This document shows, in pieces, positions 32,501 to 40,251 of a stretch of DNA of 42,407 bases. The notes under the pieces are model-generated. The model saw nothing but the letters and a program-made list of their open reading frames with translations, searched no databases and was not told the origin of the DNA. The stretch is from CAG-390 sp003523225 (lineage in GTDB: Bacteria; Bacillota; Clostridia; Oscillospirales; CAG-272), in contig CABPZE010000016.1 in assembly GCA_902461815.1 (NCBI GenBank), positions 1 through 42,407 on the forward strand. The letters are read 5' to 3'. How positions within the stretch are numbered: the first letter of the stretch is position 1; the number at the start of each line of letters is the position of its first letter. The position numbers and the translations under genes are program-made.

Positions 32501-33368
32501 ACAGTAACCGTGCTTCCTTGGTGGGGTGTGTACCGAATTCGCCCCACAGCTCATGCCTTTCGAACTGAACCTGCAGATACCTCGCGTTCAGAAGTCGGAG
32601 TCTTTCCCTGTTGACGCTCCAGGAATACGCGACGGTTTTGGTATTGAAGACCTTGATGTCTACATACCCCATCGTATCAAACGTCAGGTCGCTTGACAGC
32701 ATCACATGGGAGACCTCTTTCTTCTTGTTCCCCATCCGCATTTCGATGTTGCTCCATTCGCCGATGGTTATCGTTTTGGCATAAAGTCCGTAGGTTGCAC
32801 CGTCCTTGCCGGATCCGGTCGTATCGACACGGAGAATGCCGTATCCGATAACGGTCAGATTTCCGCTTTCCGATGAGGTCGTGTTGGGTTTTGAAAGGTC
32901 AACCGCCGCTCCTGCCGCTCCTATGTACTTATAATTCGAGCCGAGCGTAAGCGTCAGCGTCCTCTTCGAGCCGGTATCAATGGTCAGGTCCACTCCGGGC
33001 GCATATATCGCACCCATTTTGACATCGCCCGACTCGATACTCAGGGTCAGCTTTTGTCCCTCAAGCCCGCCGAGGTAAAGAACCTTTCTCTCGTCTTTTG
33101 TCCAGTAGTAAAGCGTCCCCTTGTAATAGCCCATGATCTCTTTCGCCTTGGGGTACTTTTCCATATAGTACTGCAGCGAATAGAGCTCTTTTACTTCTAT
33201 GTATTCCGTCGGAAGGTTTTCGAAAACGACTTTGACCTCTCCGCTCTTAATATCGGCAACTCCGCGCGGATAATTTGGCGCCGCCAGAGAGTTTACCGCA
33301 AAAAACACCGCGGCAGCCGTCAGTAAAAGCAGAAGCACCCCTCCGATTATCAGATTTCTTTTCTTCAT
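29574..33368 (-). CDS. Very large membrane-anchored surface protein with Ig-like domains
   Basis: A 1264-aa extracellular protein held at both ends. Residues 1-30 are a signal or anchor helix (RNLIIGGVLLLLLTAAAVFF). Residues about 75-270 are rich in short strands with ILxV/ITIG repeats, like a parallel beta helix. Several beta-sandwich segments follow, with a Big_2-type domain near 870-960 (VSTKSLSMHVGGGWKLNAAI, YSSSNPKVVKVD, GKGSATITAKA). Cys/His modules come next (RVCSCGMLE, HKCTVCGNSEYAEH, TECYDCGKVMK) and an InlB-like repeat (GKVFAGWAAEG, FTMPEGAVKLSAEY). A Pro/Gly/Thr linker and a C-terminal helix with KKKKK tail finish it. It is co-oriented with the SPFH/TPM genes, 24 bp after the 327-aa protein. 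Adhesion or envelope structure is likely. Confidence 0.85.
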   Translation of the reverse strand: MKKRNLIIGGVLLLLLTAAAVFFAVNSLAAPNYPRGVADIKSGEVKVVFENLPTEYIEVKELYSLQYYMEKYPKAKEIMGYYKGTLYYWTKDERKVLYLGGLEGQKLTLSIESGDVKMGAIYAPGVDLTIDTGSKRTLTLTLGSNYKYIGAAGAAVDLSKPNTTSSESGNLTVIGYGILRVDTTGSGKDGATYGLYAKTITIGEWSNIEMRMGNKKKEVSHVMLSSDLTFDTMGYVDIKVFNTKTVAYSWSVNRERLRLLNARYLQVQFERHELWGEFGTHPTKEARLLWTELNVYGKIHKSWLVDTFYSARSSKDSPYTIRMSRSGSMPDKEDMDIKINGAEISSDGMVPLYAGKPYSFSVSVPLPEWFLQLEKEGRVKQNFLISVYDGTKLLYESRGNNTFKVPKTGTYTLFVEWYYRNPGTLICWDGLSCITKTLTTVALEEGVLLKGPVEYSKTDAFYGGTITATLPNVTDLSGVVYQWTYNDPETGVGKDIKGENGPSIKLNKAEYVNKYVYLSVYGKDGTKYYGAIHGKALFVKKANNPGTPAPLDVVATKSKDYYDGYRITNFDSTKYDYVVSKNSYTDLSEIDWSKKLTSATGKGYYTGDRLYFYYRLAETDVKNPGFIVHSQELLIDEIVRLGGITFDGVENGTVFVKPGQTVNLKVKLNPATANEFTYFEVKSPSSYDTQFFEIVSPKNKVTDLNGFTTITIKGKKVGYGSFALYYPGPSGPMQNTYGGVQVVVYTPTDMGPSSPILSYKPDFSDVTLEEGEAYTLPTDLPSILPRDVQGYSLVWGVGKKTKDNLGYTTYIYDFENEYAKIEGGKVIAKKKTTDPVAVVLCILKPGEKPSAAYRAQFMLTVRETPVVKPTGVTVSTKSLSMHVGGGWKLNAAIAPVDAVGTFTIKYSSSNPKVVKVDENTGFITAVGKGSATITAKANNDSSLVGTCTVTVDNHSFGKWTPSNMGSLNHQRVCSCGMLETEKHTYGAWTNDDSKGKHVHKCTVCGNSEYAEHTESPWITDTEAGVGVEGKMHTECYDCGKVMKTDVEPAITDYEISVAGGKAVDSAGNTLARAAAGESVTVTADSAPEGKVFAGWAAEGITLEDASAATVTFTMPEGAVKLSAEYRDAEGPHNHEADTGKWYFDENYHWNACRDKSCSEYLNREEHSFVWKTDKPATDTEDGISHEECTVCGKKRNENTVIRKSETNPSGGAESKDPAGTGKPGGNTGTENREWILPAAVAAASVVVGAGLTALIIVLVKKKKK

Positions 33369-33392
33369 CCGATTTTTCTCCTTTTTCTCCGG

Positions 33393-34376
33393 TTATTTTT
33401 TCTTCCGGAATGCCGCCGCGGCTAACGCAATGCAGCTTCCGAGAAGCACTCCGCAGACGGCTGCAAGCACGATTATAACCGTTCCCATGCTGCCGCCTTT
33501 TTCTCCCGGCGCCCTGTCGGTTCCGGTATGTCCGCCGGAGCCTGCGGGAGATGTTTCACTGCCTGCCGGCAGTGTTGCCGCCGGTTCCGATGTACCGTCA
33601 GGGACGGATGTCGCCTGAGAGTCGGTCACATCCGAGCCCCCCGACGGCGGCAGGGTGACAACCGTCTTTTCGGTAACGGTCACCGGAATCACGCTTGAAT
33701 ATGCCATGCCGCCGAGCTTTGTCATCACATAGCAGACATAATATCTGGTCCCGGGAGTTGACGTGTCACAGACAAGCACCGGGTCCTCCTCCGGCTGACC
33801 GCCGGAGGATCCAATGGCAACAATGTCCTTTAGCTGTCCCGTGGGAGTCTCAAACCATGCGTATGAGCTGACGCTGTCACCTTCGGCAGCCTCAGCCTCG
33901 CAGAGCAGCTTCACGACCGTCTCCTGCTCCACCGTGACCAAGGCGGGCACCTTCAGCCGGGGCGGAGATTTCTTTCCGTTGACCGAGATATACGCCGACT
34001 CGGAGGTCACGCTCCCGGCTTCGTTTGACACGACGCAATAGATCAGCGCGCCGTCAAGTGCGCTTCCGATGCCTTCGATAAAGAAGGTATCTCCGGCTTC
34101 GTTGGAGCCGTATCCCGCCCCGGTAACGCCGTTGAGCCACGGGTGGTTCTCCGCGAACGCGTTCGCGGTACGGTAGGCTGTACCGTTGTAAACAATATAC
34201 CAGTCATACGAGAGATTTTCTCCCGTTGCTACGACACTCCAGAGAGCGGAAGCAAACTCCGGATAAACGTAGTTCTGCGGCTGAAGCGTAATGACCGGCT
34301 TTTCGGCTGCCGACACCGGCACAAGCATTGCCGCCGCAAGAAGTGTTATCATCAGTAACGCGGTAAATTTCTTCAT
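33393..34376 (-). CDS. Membrane-anchored Ig-like surface protein
   Basis: A 327-aa protein starting at 34376: signal peptide KKFTALLMITLLAAAMLVPVSA, two Ig-like beta sandwiches (residues about 25-130 with LSYDWYIVYNG and CVVSNEAGSVTSESAYISV; about 140-235 with YAWFETPTGQ and YYVCYVMTKLGG), a Ser/Thr/Pro/Gly stalk, and a C-terminal helix (GTVIIVLAAVCGVLLGSCIALAAAAF) with RKKK. This is a typical extracellular recognition or structural module. The start has only a weak AGAGG site 6 nt upstream. The stop is 24 bp before the 1264-aa surface protein, so the two are expressed together and may form one surface complex; that is inferred. Confidence 0.82.
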   Translation of the reverse strand: MKKFTALLMITLLAAAMLVPVSAAEKPVITLQPQNYVYPEFASALWSVVATGENLSYDWYIVYNGTAYRTANAFAENHPWLNGVTGAGYGSNEAGDTFFIEGIGSALDGALIYCVVSNEAGSVTSESAYISVNGKKSPPRLKVPALVTVEQETVVKLLCEAEAAEGDSVSSYAWFETPTGQLKDIVAIGSSGGQPEEDPVLVCDTSTPGTRYYVCYVMTKLGGMAYSSVIPVTVTEKTVVTLPPSGGSDVTDSQATSVPDGTSEPAATLPAGSETSPAGSGGHTGTDRAPGEKGGSMGTVIIVLAAVCGVLLGSCIALAAAAFRKKK

Positions 34377-34415
34377 GTCTGCCTCTTTTCTTTTTTGTTT
34401 TTCCGGAAACACCGA

Positions 34416-35234
34416 TCAGAATTTTCCGCCGCCGCCGCCGTGTGTGGAGCCCGAGGAGGAGGTGTGGGTGCTGCTTCCTCCGGAGCTTTCGTTTTTCGGC
34501 TTGGCGGTGCGGGAAACCGTCCTGTACAGGAACAGATCGCGTTTTTCGGTAATATTCAGACTTTCCTTCTTCATATAGCTGCCCGCCGCAGACTGAAAGC
34601 GCACCGTTTTCAGCTTGTTTTTCATCCTTTTGACCGTGCCGGTCGCCAGAAGCAGTCCTATCACAAGCGAAATGGGTATCCAGATCCACGAAATGGGTTC
34701 CTTCGGAAGATTGAACGAATTATAGGGCGTTTCGTTTCTTGCCTGAGAGACAAAATCGTCGCAAAGCTCCGCAAAGGCATCAAACGCGCCGGCAAAATCC
34801 CCGCCGGAAAGGTAGGGCTTCAGCTTTTTGCCGATATAGTTTATACCGTCATCGGTAAAGGCATATATCGCGTAGCCGTGGGTGGATATGTACCAGTCGT
34901 TTTCCTCGGTACTGATGAGAAGGAGCAGACCGTCCCTTTTCATGCCGTATCCGTACGAGTTATAGTCAAAGTAATCGTCGGCATACTCCCACGTCTTCGC
35001 GCCGTCAAGAGTTGCTGTCGTCAGGACAACGATATCCAGCTTCTGCCTGATACGGATCTCATCGATCTTCCGGTTCAAATCGGATTTCTGACTGTCGGTC
35101 AGAAGCCCCGCATTGTCGATAACTCTGTCGCCGCTGTTCCGGAAGTCCTGAACCTCGCCTTCCGCAAAGGCGGAAAACGCAGTCCCGAGACAGAGAACAA
35201 TGACAGCCAGAATCGTCAGTATTGTCTTTTTCAT
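34416..35234 (-). CDS. TPM-domain membrane protein (YgcG/YdjH-like)
   Basis: A 272-aa protein: signal peptide KKTILTILAVIVLCLGTAFSAFA, then a TPM domain (residues about 25-165) with VIDNAGLLTDSQKSDLNRKIDEI, LDIVVLTTATLDG, YADDYFDYNSYGYG, DGLLLLIS and WYISTHGYAIYAF. A transmembrane helix follows (WIWIPISLVIGLLLATGTV), then a cytoplasmic tail ending in a Ser/Gly/His-rich stretch and GGGGGKF, typical of this class. GGAGGG lies 9-12 nt before the ATG at 35234. The TPM domain is exposed outside. In Bacillus the TPM protein YdjH is encoded next to a zinc-ribbon protein and an SPFH protein, the same combination as here. Confidence 0.9.
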   Translation of the reverse strand: MKKTILTILAVIVLCLGTAFSAFAEGEVQDFRNSGDRVIDNAGLLTDSQKSDLNRKIDEIRIRQKLDIVVLTTATLDGAKTWEYADDYFDYNSYGYGMKRDGLLLLISTEENDWYISTHGYAIYAFTDDGINYIGKKLKPYLSGGDFAGAFDAFAELCDDFVSQARNETPYNSFNLPKEPISWIWIPISLVIGLLLATGTVKRMKNKLKTVRFQSAAGSYMKKESLNITEKRDLFLYRTVSRTAKPKNESSGGSSTHTSSSGSTHGGGGGKF

Positions 35235-35248
35235 TTGCTCAGCCCTCC

Positions 35249-36343
35249 TCAGACCAGTCCTATCAGGCGCAGAAGCCACACGATGCCGTAAGAGGCAAGC
35301 CCGTATATCGCCGTAAGCAGCAGTGTCCACCGGGTCGCCGCCGATTTGTCAATCGGCAGATCACCGACGAACTTTCCGGTCTGCCCATTCATGGCGAACG
35401 TGTACTTGTTTCCGTTCCAGGTAGTGTTGAGGAGCCAAACGGGATAAAGCGCATACTTTGCCTTGCCGCCGCGGAACTGAACGCTGCTGTTTTCGGTGCG
35501 CACGGTGGTATAGTCCTTGACGGTCTGGGCAAATGTCTCCTCGGTGGAGCGTTTGACACGCTCGTTCGCCCTGTCGATGCTCTGCTCCGCCGTAACGTCG
35601 TATTTGTCAGCCAGAAAACCGGCAAGATATGCAGTCTGAAAGTCAACCGCATCGTCGAAGTTATAGGGCTCTATCGATTCCATAAGATCGTCCGCCATTT
35701 TGGACGACCCGTCAACCGGGACGTGCTCAAAGCCTACGCTTCCGCCCCTGTGTACCATGAAATAACTGGTCTCGGTATAGTTGTAATCGCTGTCGCTCCA
35801 TGAATTCACTCTTGTTGCACGGTAGCGCACCTGCGCATCAACGTCTGTGTCGAAGAGCCAGAACGGGACATAAACCCCCTTGATCTCGTCGATGTGATTC
35901 TGGTCTCTGAAAACCTTCGGCAGCAGCCGCTTGCCGGTCAGATGCTTCATCAGCCCGGCTTTTGCCGCCTTTTTGTCCAGCCTGAACGGAATCACAAGAT
36001 CCGGTCTGAGCGCGCCGGAGAACTGACCCATCATCACCACAGGGTTGTCGCAGAAGGGGCAGGTGGTGGCTGCCGTGTTGGCATCGCTGACTATCTCGCC
36101 GCCGCAGGACCTGCACACATAGGAGCGCAGCCCGTCCGTCTCGCCCTCCGTCCACTCGCTTCCCGCCGAGGTCTCCCAATCCATTTTATCTGTCTTGTCT
36201 CCCTGAAGCTCGCTGTCATAGCTCTTCAGAGTCTCCATCTCGAATTCCGTGTCGCAATAGGGACACTTCATCTTCTGGAGCTGGCTGTCAAAGGCTATCG
36301 CCCCGCCGCAGCAGGGACATTTGTATTCCTGAAGATCTGCCAT
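35249..36343 (-). CDS. TFIIB-type zinc-ribbon membrane protein (YdjG-like)
   Basis: A 364-aa protein with two N-terminal zinc ribbons: C9-x2-C12 with C27-x2-C30 (CPCCGG, MKCPYCDTEF), and a second near residues 75-100 (CRSCGGEIV, TCPFCDNPV). A mostly beta middle follows (VIPFRLDKKAAKAGLMKHL, KGVYVPFWLFDTDVDAQVRY, KYALYPVWLLNTTWNGNKYTFAMNGQTG), then one or two C-terminal hydrophobic helices (WTLLLTAIYGLASYGIVWLLRLIGL). This is the YdjG-like family. The ribbons should face the cytoplasm, where the zinc-ribbon ends of the SPFH protein also are. The stop is 14 bp before the TPM gene. Nucleic-acid binding is not implied by the ribbon type. Confidence 0.88.
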   Translation of the reverse strand: MADLQEYKCPCCGGAIAFDSQLQKMKCPYCDTEFEMETLKSYDSELQGDKTDKMDWETSAGSEWTEGETDGLRSYVCRSCGGEIVSDANTAATTCPFCDNPVVMMGQFSGALRPDLVIPFRLDKKAAKAGLMKHLTGKRLLPKVFRDQNHIDEIKGVYVPFWLFDTDVDAQVRYRATRVNSWSDSDYNYTETSYFMVHRGGSVGFEHVPVDGSSKMADDLMESIEPYNFDDAVDFQTAYLAGFLADKYDVTAEQSIDRANERVKRSTEETFAQTVKDYTTVRTENSSVQFRGGKAKYALYPVWLLNTTWNGNKYTFAMNGQTGKFVGDLPIDKSAATRWTLLLTAIYGLASYGIVWLLRLIGLV

Positions 36344-36412
36344 CAGATTTCTCCTGTTCTGTTTTATTTTGAATCGCTTTCCGGATGCCGCAGGCGTTTT
36401 GCCGGCTTTTTC

Positions 36413-36931
36413 TTATCGGTTAGTTCCGGCTGCCGTCTGCCGGCTCTCTGCCGCCTCATAATACCTGTCGGCAAGCTCACGGAGATATTCGATCGCCCTG
36501 CTGCCGAGAGCCGTTTCCTTCTCCACCCTGTTTCCGTCAGAGAAGGTCATTCCGGAGCTGCGCGCCGGTGCATCGGATTTGTTAAAAATCCGTATCGGAT
36601 TACGGTACCTGAAAAGCCTCTCCGTCTCGCCGTCCTCACGGATGATCCGAAGGAAGCCCTCCGCATCCTCTGCTGTTATCGGGAAGGAGCCGAACGAGGT
36701 GTAATGATCCTTCTGCTTTCCCACAAGACAATCTGCAGAAAACAACCAGCCGTCTTTTTCTTTTTTCAGGGCAAAGGAATACACAGGGTTCATTTCCGTG
36801 CCGTAATAAACCGTATTTATTAAAACGATGTCATCGGCGGTGTAATTTTTGCTTCCGCCGCAACCGAAAAGCCCGAAAATCGGCAGGAGAGCAAGCATGG
36901 CAGCCGAAATTCTGTACACAGTATGCTTCAC
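36413..36931 (-). CDS. Lipoprotein, unknown, translationally coupled
   Basis: A 172-aa lipoprotein from a GTG at 36931. The GTG is 4 bp after the stop of the DUF4428 gene, with no ribosome site of its own; the frame further upstream lies inside that gene. The signal peptide (YRISAAMLALLPIFGLF) ends in the lipobox GLFGC. The mature part shows strands (DDIVLINTVYYGTEMNPVYSFALKKEKDGWLFSADCLVG), EDAEGFLRIIREDG and a helical C-terminus (SRAIEYLRELADRYYEAAESRQ). I do not recognise a family. It would sit on the outer face of the membrane beside the TPM domain. Confidence 0.72.
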   Translation of the reverse strand: MKHTVYRISAAMLALLPIFGLFGCGGSKNYTADDIVLINTVYYGTEMNPVYSFALKKEKDGWLFSADCLVGKQKDHYTSFGSFPITAEDAEGFLRIIREDGETERLFRYRNPIRIFNKSDAPARSSGMTFSDGNRVEKETALGSRAIEYLRELADRYYEAAESRQTAAGTNR

Positions 36932-36935
36932 GGTT

Positions 36936-37805
36936 TTACCGAAGCGGTGTGCCGCATTCCGGGCAGAATTTCGGCATACTCTGTCCGGAGGCGGGCGCCC
37001 AGCCGCAATTATCACAGGCGGAGCGCACGGCGGGTTTTCGGGCGCCGCAGTTCGGGCAGAACCTGCCGCTGTTTTTCGCGCCGCAGGAGGAGCATATCCA
37101 TTCCTCTCCGGCGTTCGCGGCAGGAGCGGGAGCGGGAGCGGCGGCGGGCTTCTCGGGACGGTTGGATGTCCGGTTCATCATACCGTCGCCGTCCCAGACT
37201 CTGTACCGATCGTCCCGGCGCATCAGAATATCCGCAAGCTCATGCATCTTCCGCTCATATTCGCGGTACAGATCGGTATAGCGGCTGTCGGGACGGTTGC
37301 CGTCGCTCAGCTCAAGCTCTATCTCGTCAAACCACGGTGAATCCACCCGTATCGTCACATTGAACTCATAGTCGCAGGCGTAACGGGGCGGAGCATAGCT
37401 CTTCCTGTTTCCGTCGGGATCCTCGTAATATATTTCTTCCTTGTTTTCTCTGATATCCGTTTCCACCCCGCAAACCTGCGAAAAAGCAATAAGGTCGGGG
37501 TTGCTGCTGCGCCAGTTGGAGGCCCCGGTAACAATGAACCGCTCTCCGATAGGATCGATGTATACCTTTTTGCTCCCGTCAAAGGTCATCGACGGGGCAA
37601 AGCCGGCAAGCTTCTTTTCATTTTCCGCACGGTAAGCAAGCTGGCGCTTGATGTCCTCCACGGTCGAGTTCCGCCGCTCGCTGAAAAACGGCGAGAGCTT
37701 TCTTGCGCAGTCCTTGCAGAGATTTCCGTCCTCCAGCTTGCGGTTTCCGAAAAGTCCGATTTTCTCCCCGCAGATGTCGCAATATTTTTTGTCAAACAGT
37801 CCCAT
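36936..37805 (-). CDS. DUF4428 zinc-ribbon protein
   Basis: A 289-aa cytoplasmic protein. The N-terminal DUF4428 domain binds zinc through C9-x2-C12 and C30-x2-C33 (KKYCDICGEKIGLFGNRKLEDG, LCKDCARKLSPFF). The middle (residues about 70-205) is beta-rich with SMTFDGSKKVYIDPIGERFIV and YEFNVTIRVDSPWFDEIELEL, resembling a PH-like module. An Ala/Pro linker follows, and two zinc ribbons end it (WICSSCGAKNSGRFCPNCG; ACDNCGW ... KFCPECGTPL). The last ribbon is almost the same as the last one of the SPFH protein. GGAGG lies 9 nt before the ATG at 37805. It is 135 bp after the small membrane protein gene. Confidence 0.83.
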   Translation of the reverse strand: MGLFDKKYCDICGEKIGLFGNRKLEDGNLCKDCARKLSPFFSERRNSTVEDIKRQLAYRAENEKKLAGFAPSMTFDGSKKVYIDPIGERFIVTGASNWRSSNPDLIAFSQVCGVETDIRENKEEIYYEDPDGNRKSYAPPRYACDYEFNVTIRVDSPWFDEIELELSDGNRPDSRYTDLYREYERKMHELADILMRRDDRYRVWDGDGMMNRTSNRPEKPAAAPAPAPAANAGEEWICSSCGAKNSGRFCPNCGARKPAVRSACDNCGWAPASGQSMPKFCPECGTPLR

Positions 37806-37940
37806 GATAATGGTCCTCCGTTTATTTTTTCTCCTGCACAATCCGTTTTGCTCCGTTGCTCCGTAACCCGGAACCGCAGGCAAAGCCGATATGGAATATA
37901 TATTTCGGATTATTCCGGTTTTTCGGTTGGAAATCCTGTC

Positions 37941-38474
37941 CTACTGCCCCAGAAACAGCTTCAGCAGCCCGAGAAGCTCTTTTTCACCCCTGCCACTGTA
38001 TCTGACCGGAACGGTGCTGCCGTCCGGCAATCTCCAGCCCGCACACAGCATCCCGGAGACCCCGTCATAAACTCCCTCTTCCGGTTCACGTACGCCGCAG
38101 ACCCGGAAGCCGCCGCTTTTCAGGCAGCCTTCAATGCTTTTCAGCTGCCCGTCGTCAAGTAGCACATCCTCAGCGTCTGTCCTCCCGCCGCCCTCCGGAT
38201 CGGCAAACCGTCCGGAGAGCCTGAAGGAGCTTCCGTCTCTGTTCAGATCAAAAGCAAAGCATTCATATTCGTTCGACGAGCTCTGGCACCAGTTGAGACT
38301 GATAAGCCGCGCACCGTCGGGAATTATCTGCGGCGCGGCACTGACCGCCGGGGTGTGTTTTTCCTTATCTCTCCGTCCCGTCCTCCGGCGCAGCACCGAA
38401 AAGAAGGTGCTCGTCACAGCCGAAACCGGGATCATGAGCGCGATAACGGTCAGAGCCCTCGCCGCATGACTCAT
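37941..38474 (-). CDS. Hypothetical protein with N-terminal membrane helix
   Basis: A 177-aa protein whose first 28 residues form a membrane or signal helix (ARALTVIALMIPVSAVTSTFFS), followed by a basic RRRTGRRDKEK stretch. A soluble beta-rich domain comes after it (ARLISLNWCQSSSNEYECFAFDL, GSSFRLSGRFADPEGG, LKSIEGCLKSGGFRVCG), ending in a helix. By the positive-inside rule the soluble domain should be cytoplasmic. Its ATG overlaps the SPFH gene stop by 4 bp, so it is translated together with it. Unknown family. Confidence 0.72.
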   Translation of the reverse strand: MSHAARALTVIALMIPVSAVTSTFFSVLRRRTGRRDKEKHTPAVSAAPQIIPDGARLISLNWCQSSSNEYECFAFDLNRDGSSFRLSGRFADPEGGGRTDAEDVLLDDGQLKSIEGCLKSGGFRVCGVREPEEGVYDGVSGMLCAGWRLPDGSTVPVRYSGRGEKELLGLLKLFLGQ

Positions 38475-39892
38475 TTTTTGTCCTTGTCGTCAAATATGTC
38501 CCCGCACTCCGGGCAGAATTTCGGAGGATTCTTCGGGTCAGCCGGCTCCCAGCCGCACTTGTCGCAGCGGTAGAGCGGTGCGCCCTCGGGCTTTTTGCCG
38601 CCGCAGTTCTGGCAGAATTTTCCCTTGTTCACCGTTCCGCAAGAGCAGGTCCAGCCGGCTTCGTCCGCAGGCTTGGGCGCGCCGCACTCCGGACAGAACT
38701 TTCCGCTTGCCGTCGCGCCGCAGCTGCACTTCCATGCGCCTGCCGCGGGCTGAGGCTCCGGCTTCTTCGCTCCGCAGTTCGGGCAGAAGTTTCCGTTCAC
38801 GCTCGCTCCGCACGCGCAGGTCCAGCCGCCCGGCGCAGGTGCCGCCTGCTGTGCCTGCTGTTCCTGCTGTGCCTGCTGTTGCTGCTGTCCCATGGCAAAC
38901 AGGTTCTGTGTGTTCATGCCGCCGCCGGCATTCATCGCCATACCCATGCCCAAAAAGCCGGTCATGGCTCCCGCCTGGTTGCCTGCCGCCGTCTTCATGG
39001 CGTCTGCCTGCGCACCCACAAGCGTTGCCGCCGCCATCGTGGGATCCCGCATGATCGCCGCACGCTGAGCCTGCTTGATCATATCCGCATCCTCGTCCGG
39101 CAGTGTGACCGAACCGAGAGCGATGCTGACGACCTTCAGCCCTCTCAGCTCTCCCCATTTTTCGGAGAGCGCCGTGTTCATGGCGTTTTCAAGATCGGTA
39201 TTGTGGGTCACGATCTGGTTGGGACGCAGCTCAAGCTCGGACAAACGTCCGAATGCCGGCTGCAGTGCGCTGACAAACTCTGTTTTCAGCTGGCTGTCAA
39301 GCTCATCCCGGGTATATTCCTTCTCCACGTTGCCGCAGACGTTCGTATAGAACAGCAGCGGGTCGGCGATCCTGTACGAATACACGCCCGAGCACCGCAC
39401 CGACACGTCCAGATCCAGCCCGATCTTGGAATCCACCACCCGGAAGGGAATGGGATTCGGGGTGCCGAATTTGTTGTCGATAAGCTCCTTGGTGTTGAAA
39501 TAGTAAACGCGCTGATCCTTTCCAGTGTCTCCTCCGTAGGTAAAGCGTTTACCGATAGTCTTAAAGGTTTGCTTTATGCTATCGCCCAAGCTTCCCGAGA
39601 AAATTGAAGGTTCGGTTGAAGTATCATATGTAAATTCGCCCGGCTCGGCGCAAACCTCCACGATCTTACCCTGTTCAACGATGATCATGCACTGCCCATC
39701 AGCCACGGCAATCCCGGAACCATTGGAGATGATGTTGTCATTTCCTTTCGTATTGGAGGAACGGCCGCTGACGCGTTTTTGTCCTTTGGTAACAAGTACC
39801 TCCTTAGGCATAGACTCGCAGTAGAAAAACTCCTTCCACTGATCGGCAAGAGTGCCTCCCAACGCACCGATACCTGCTTTAATAAGACCCAT
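38471..39892 (-). CDS. SPFH-domain protein with four C-terminal zinc ribbons (YdjI-like)
   Basis: A 473-aa protein of the SPFH (stomatin/prohibitin/flotillin) branch once called virion core protein, like Bacillus YdjI. The opening MGLIKAGIGALGGTLADQWKE and FFYCESMP are typical. The SPFH domain spans about residues 30-260 (GIAVADGQCMIIVEQGKIVEV, YYFNTKELIDNKFGTPNPIPF), then an alanine-rich helix (QRAAIMRDPTMAAATLVGAQ). A Gly/Met linker, a Gln/Ala run and four zinc ribbons follow: three of the type WxCxCG...FCxxCG and a last one CDKCGWEP...FCPECG. AAAGGAG precedes the ATG. It should form membrane-associated oligomers. The neighbours (TPM, YdjG-like) match the Bacillus set that recruits PspA, but no PspA is encoded in the window. 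Confidence 0.9.
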   Translation of the reverse strand: MGLIKAGIGALGGTLADQWKEFFYCESMPKEVLVTKGQKRVSGRSSNTKGNDNIISNGSGIAVADGQCMIIVEQGKIVEVCAEPGEFTYDTSTEPSIFSGSLGDSIKQTFKTIGKRFTYGGDTGKDQRVYYFNTKELIDNKFGTPNPIPFRVVDSKIGLDLDVSVRCSGVYSYRIADPLLFYTNVCGNVEKEYTRDELDSQLKTEFVSALQPAFGRLSELELRPNQIVTHNTDLENAMNTALSEKWGELRGLKVVSIALGSVTLPDEDADMIKQAQRAAIMRDPTMAAATLVGAQADAMKTAAGNQAGAMTGFLGMGMAMNAGGGMNTQNLFAMGQQQQQAQQEQQAQQAAPAPGGWTCACGASVNGNFCPNCGAKKPEPQPAAGAWKCSCGATASGKFCPECGAPKPADEAGWTCSCGTVNKGKFCQNCGGKKPEGAPLYRCDKCGWEPADPKNPPKFCPECGDIFDDKDKK

Positions 39893-39953
39893 AATAATTG
39901 CTCCTTTCCAAATGTAAGAAAGATCTGTATATTCCCCGACCGAGGCCGGCAGA

Positions 39954-40232
39954 TCACTGTTTATTTTCCGTGTTCCCTACGGAATACGGATTTTTGTTTT
40001 CTTTCGGCAAATCGCGCGCCGAGCCGCATTTACCTGCCCAGCCGATAAAGACCATCCACATAATCAAATATAAAATCCACGCGATAAATGCCCCGACCGA
40101 CCACCACACCGATATTTTCAGCCAAAAATGTAAAACCAATAAAATCACAGCCGGCAGCAGTCCTTCAATATTCATCAACATATTTATGAAGAGACAAGGA
40201 AAAAAACTGCCGCACCGTTTTGAATTACGCAT
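39954..40232 (-). CDS. Small membrane protein, unknown
   Basis: A 92-aa protein with two closely spaced hydrophobic helices (residues about 22-40, GLLPAVILLVLHFWL, and 44-66, WSVGAFIAWILYLIMWMVFIGW) and a polar tail GSARDLPKENKNPYSVGNTENK. AAAGGAGG lies 8 nt before the ATG, one of the best sites in the cluster. It is 61 bp upstream of the SPFH gene and in the same direction, so it is probably part of the same transcript. A small partner for the SPFH or TPM protein would fit; that is speculation. Confidence 0.75.
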   Translation of the reverse strand: MRNSKRCGSFFPCLFINMLMNIEGLLPAVILLVLHFWLKISVWWSVGAFIAWILYLIMWMVFIGWAGKCGSARDLPKENKNPYSVGNTENKQ

Positions 40233-40251
40233 TAATTTTCCTCCTTTTATC

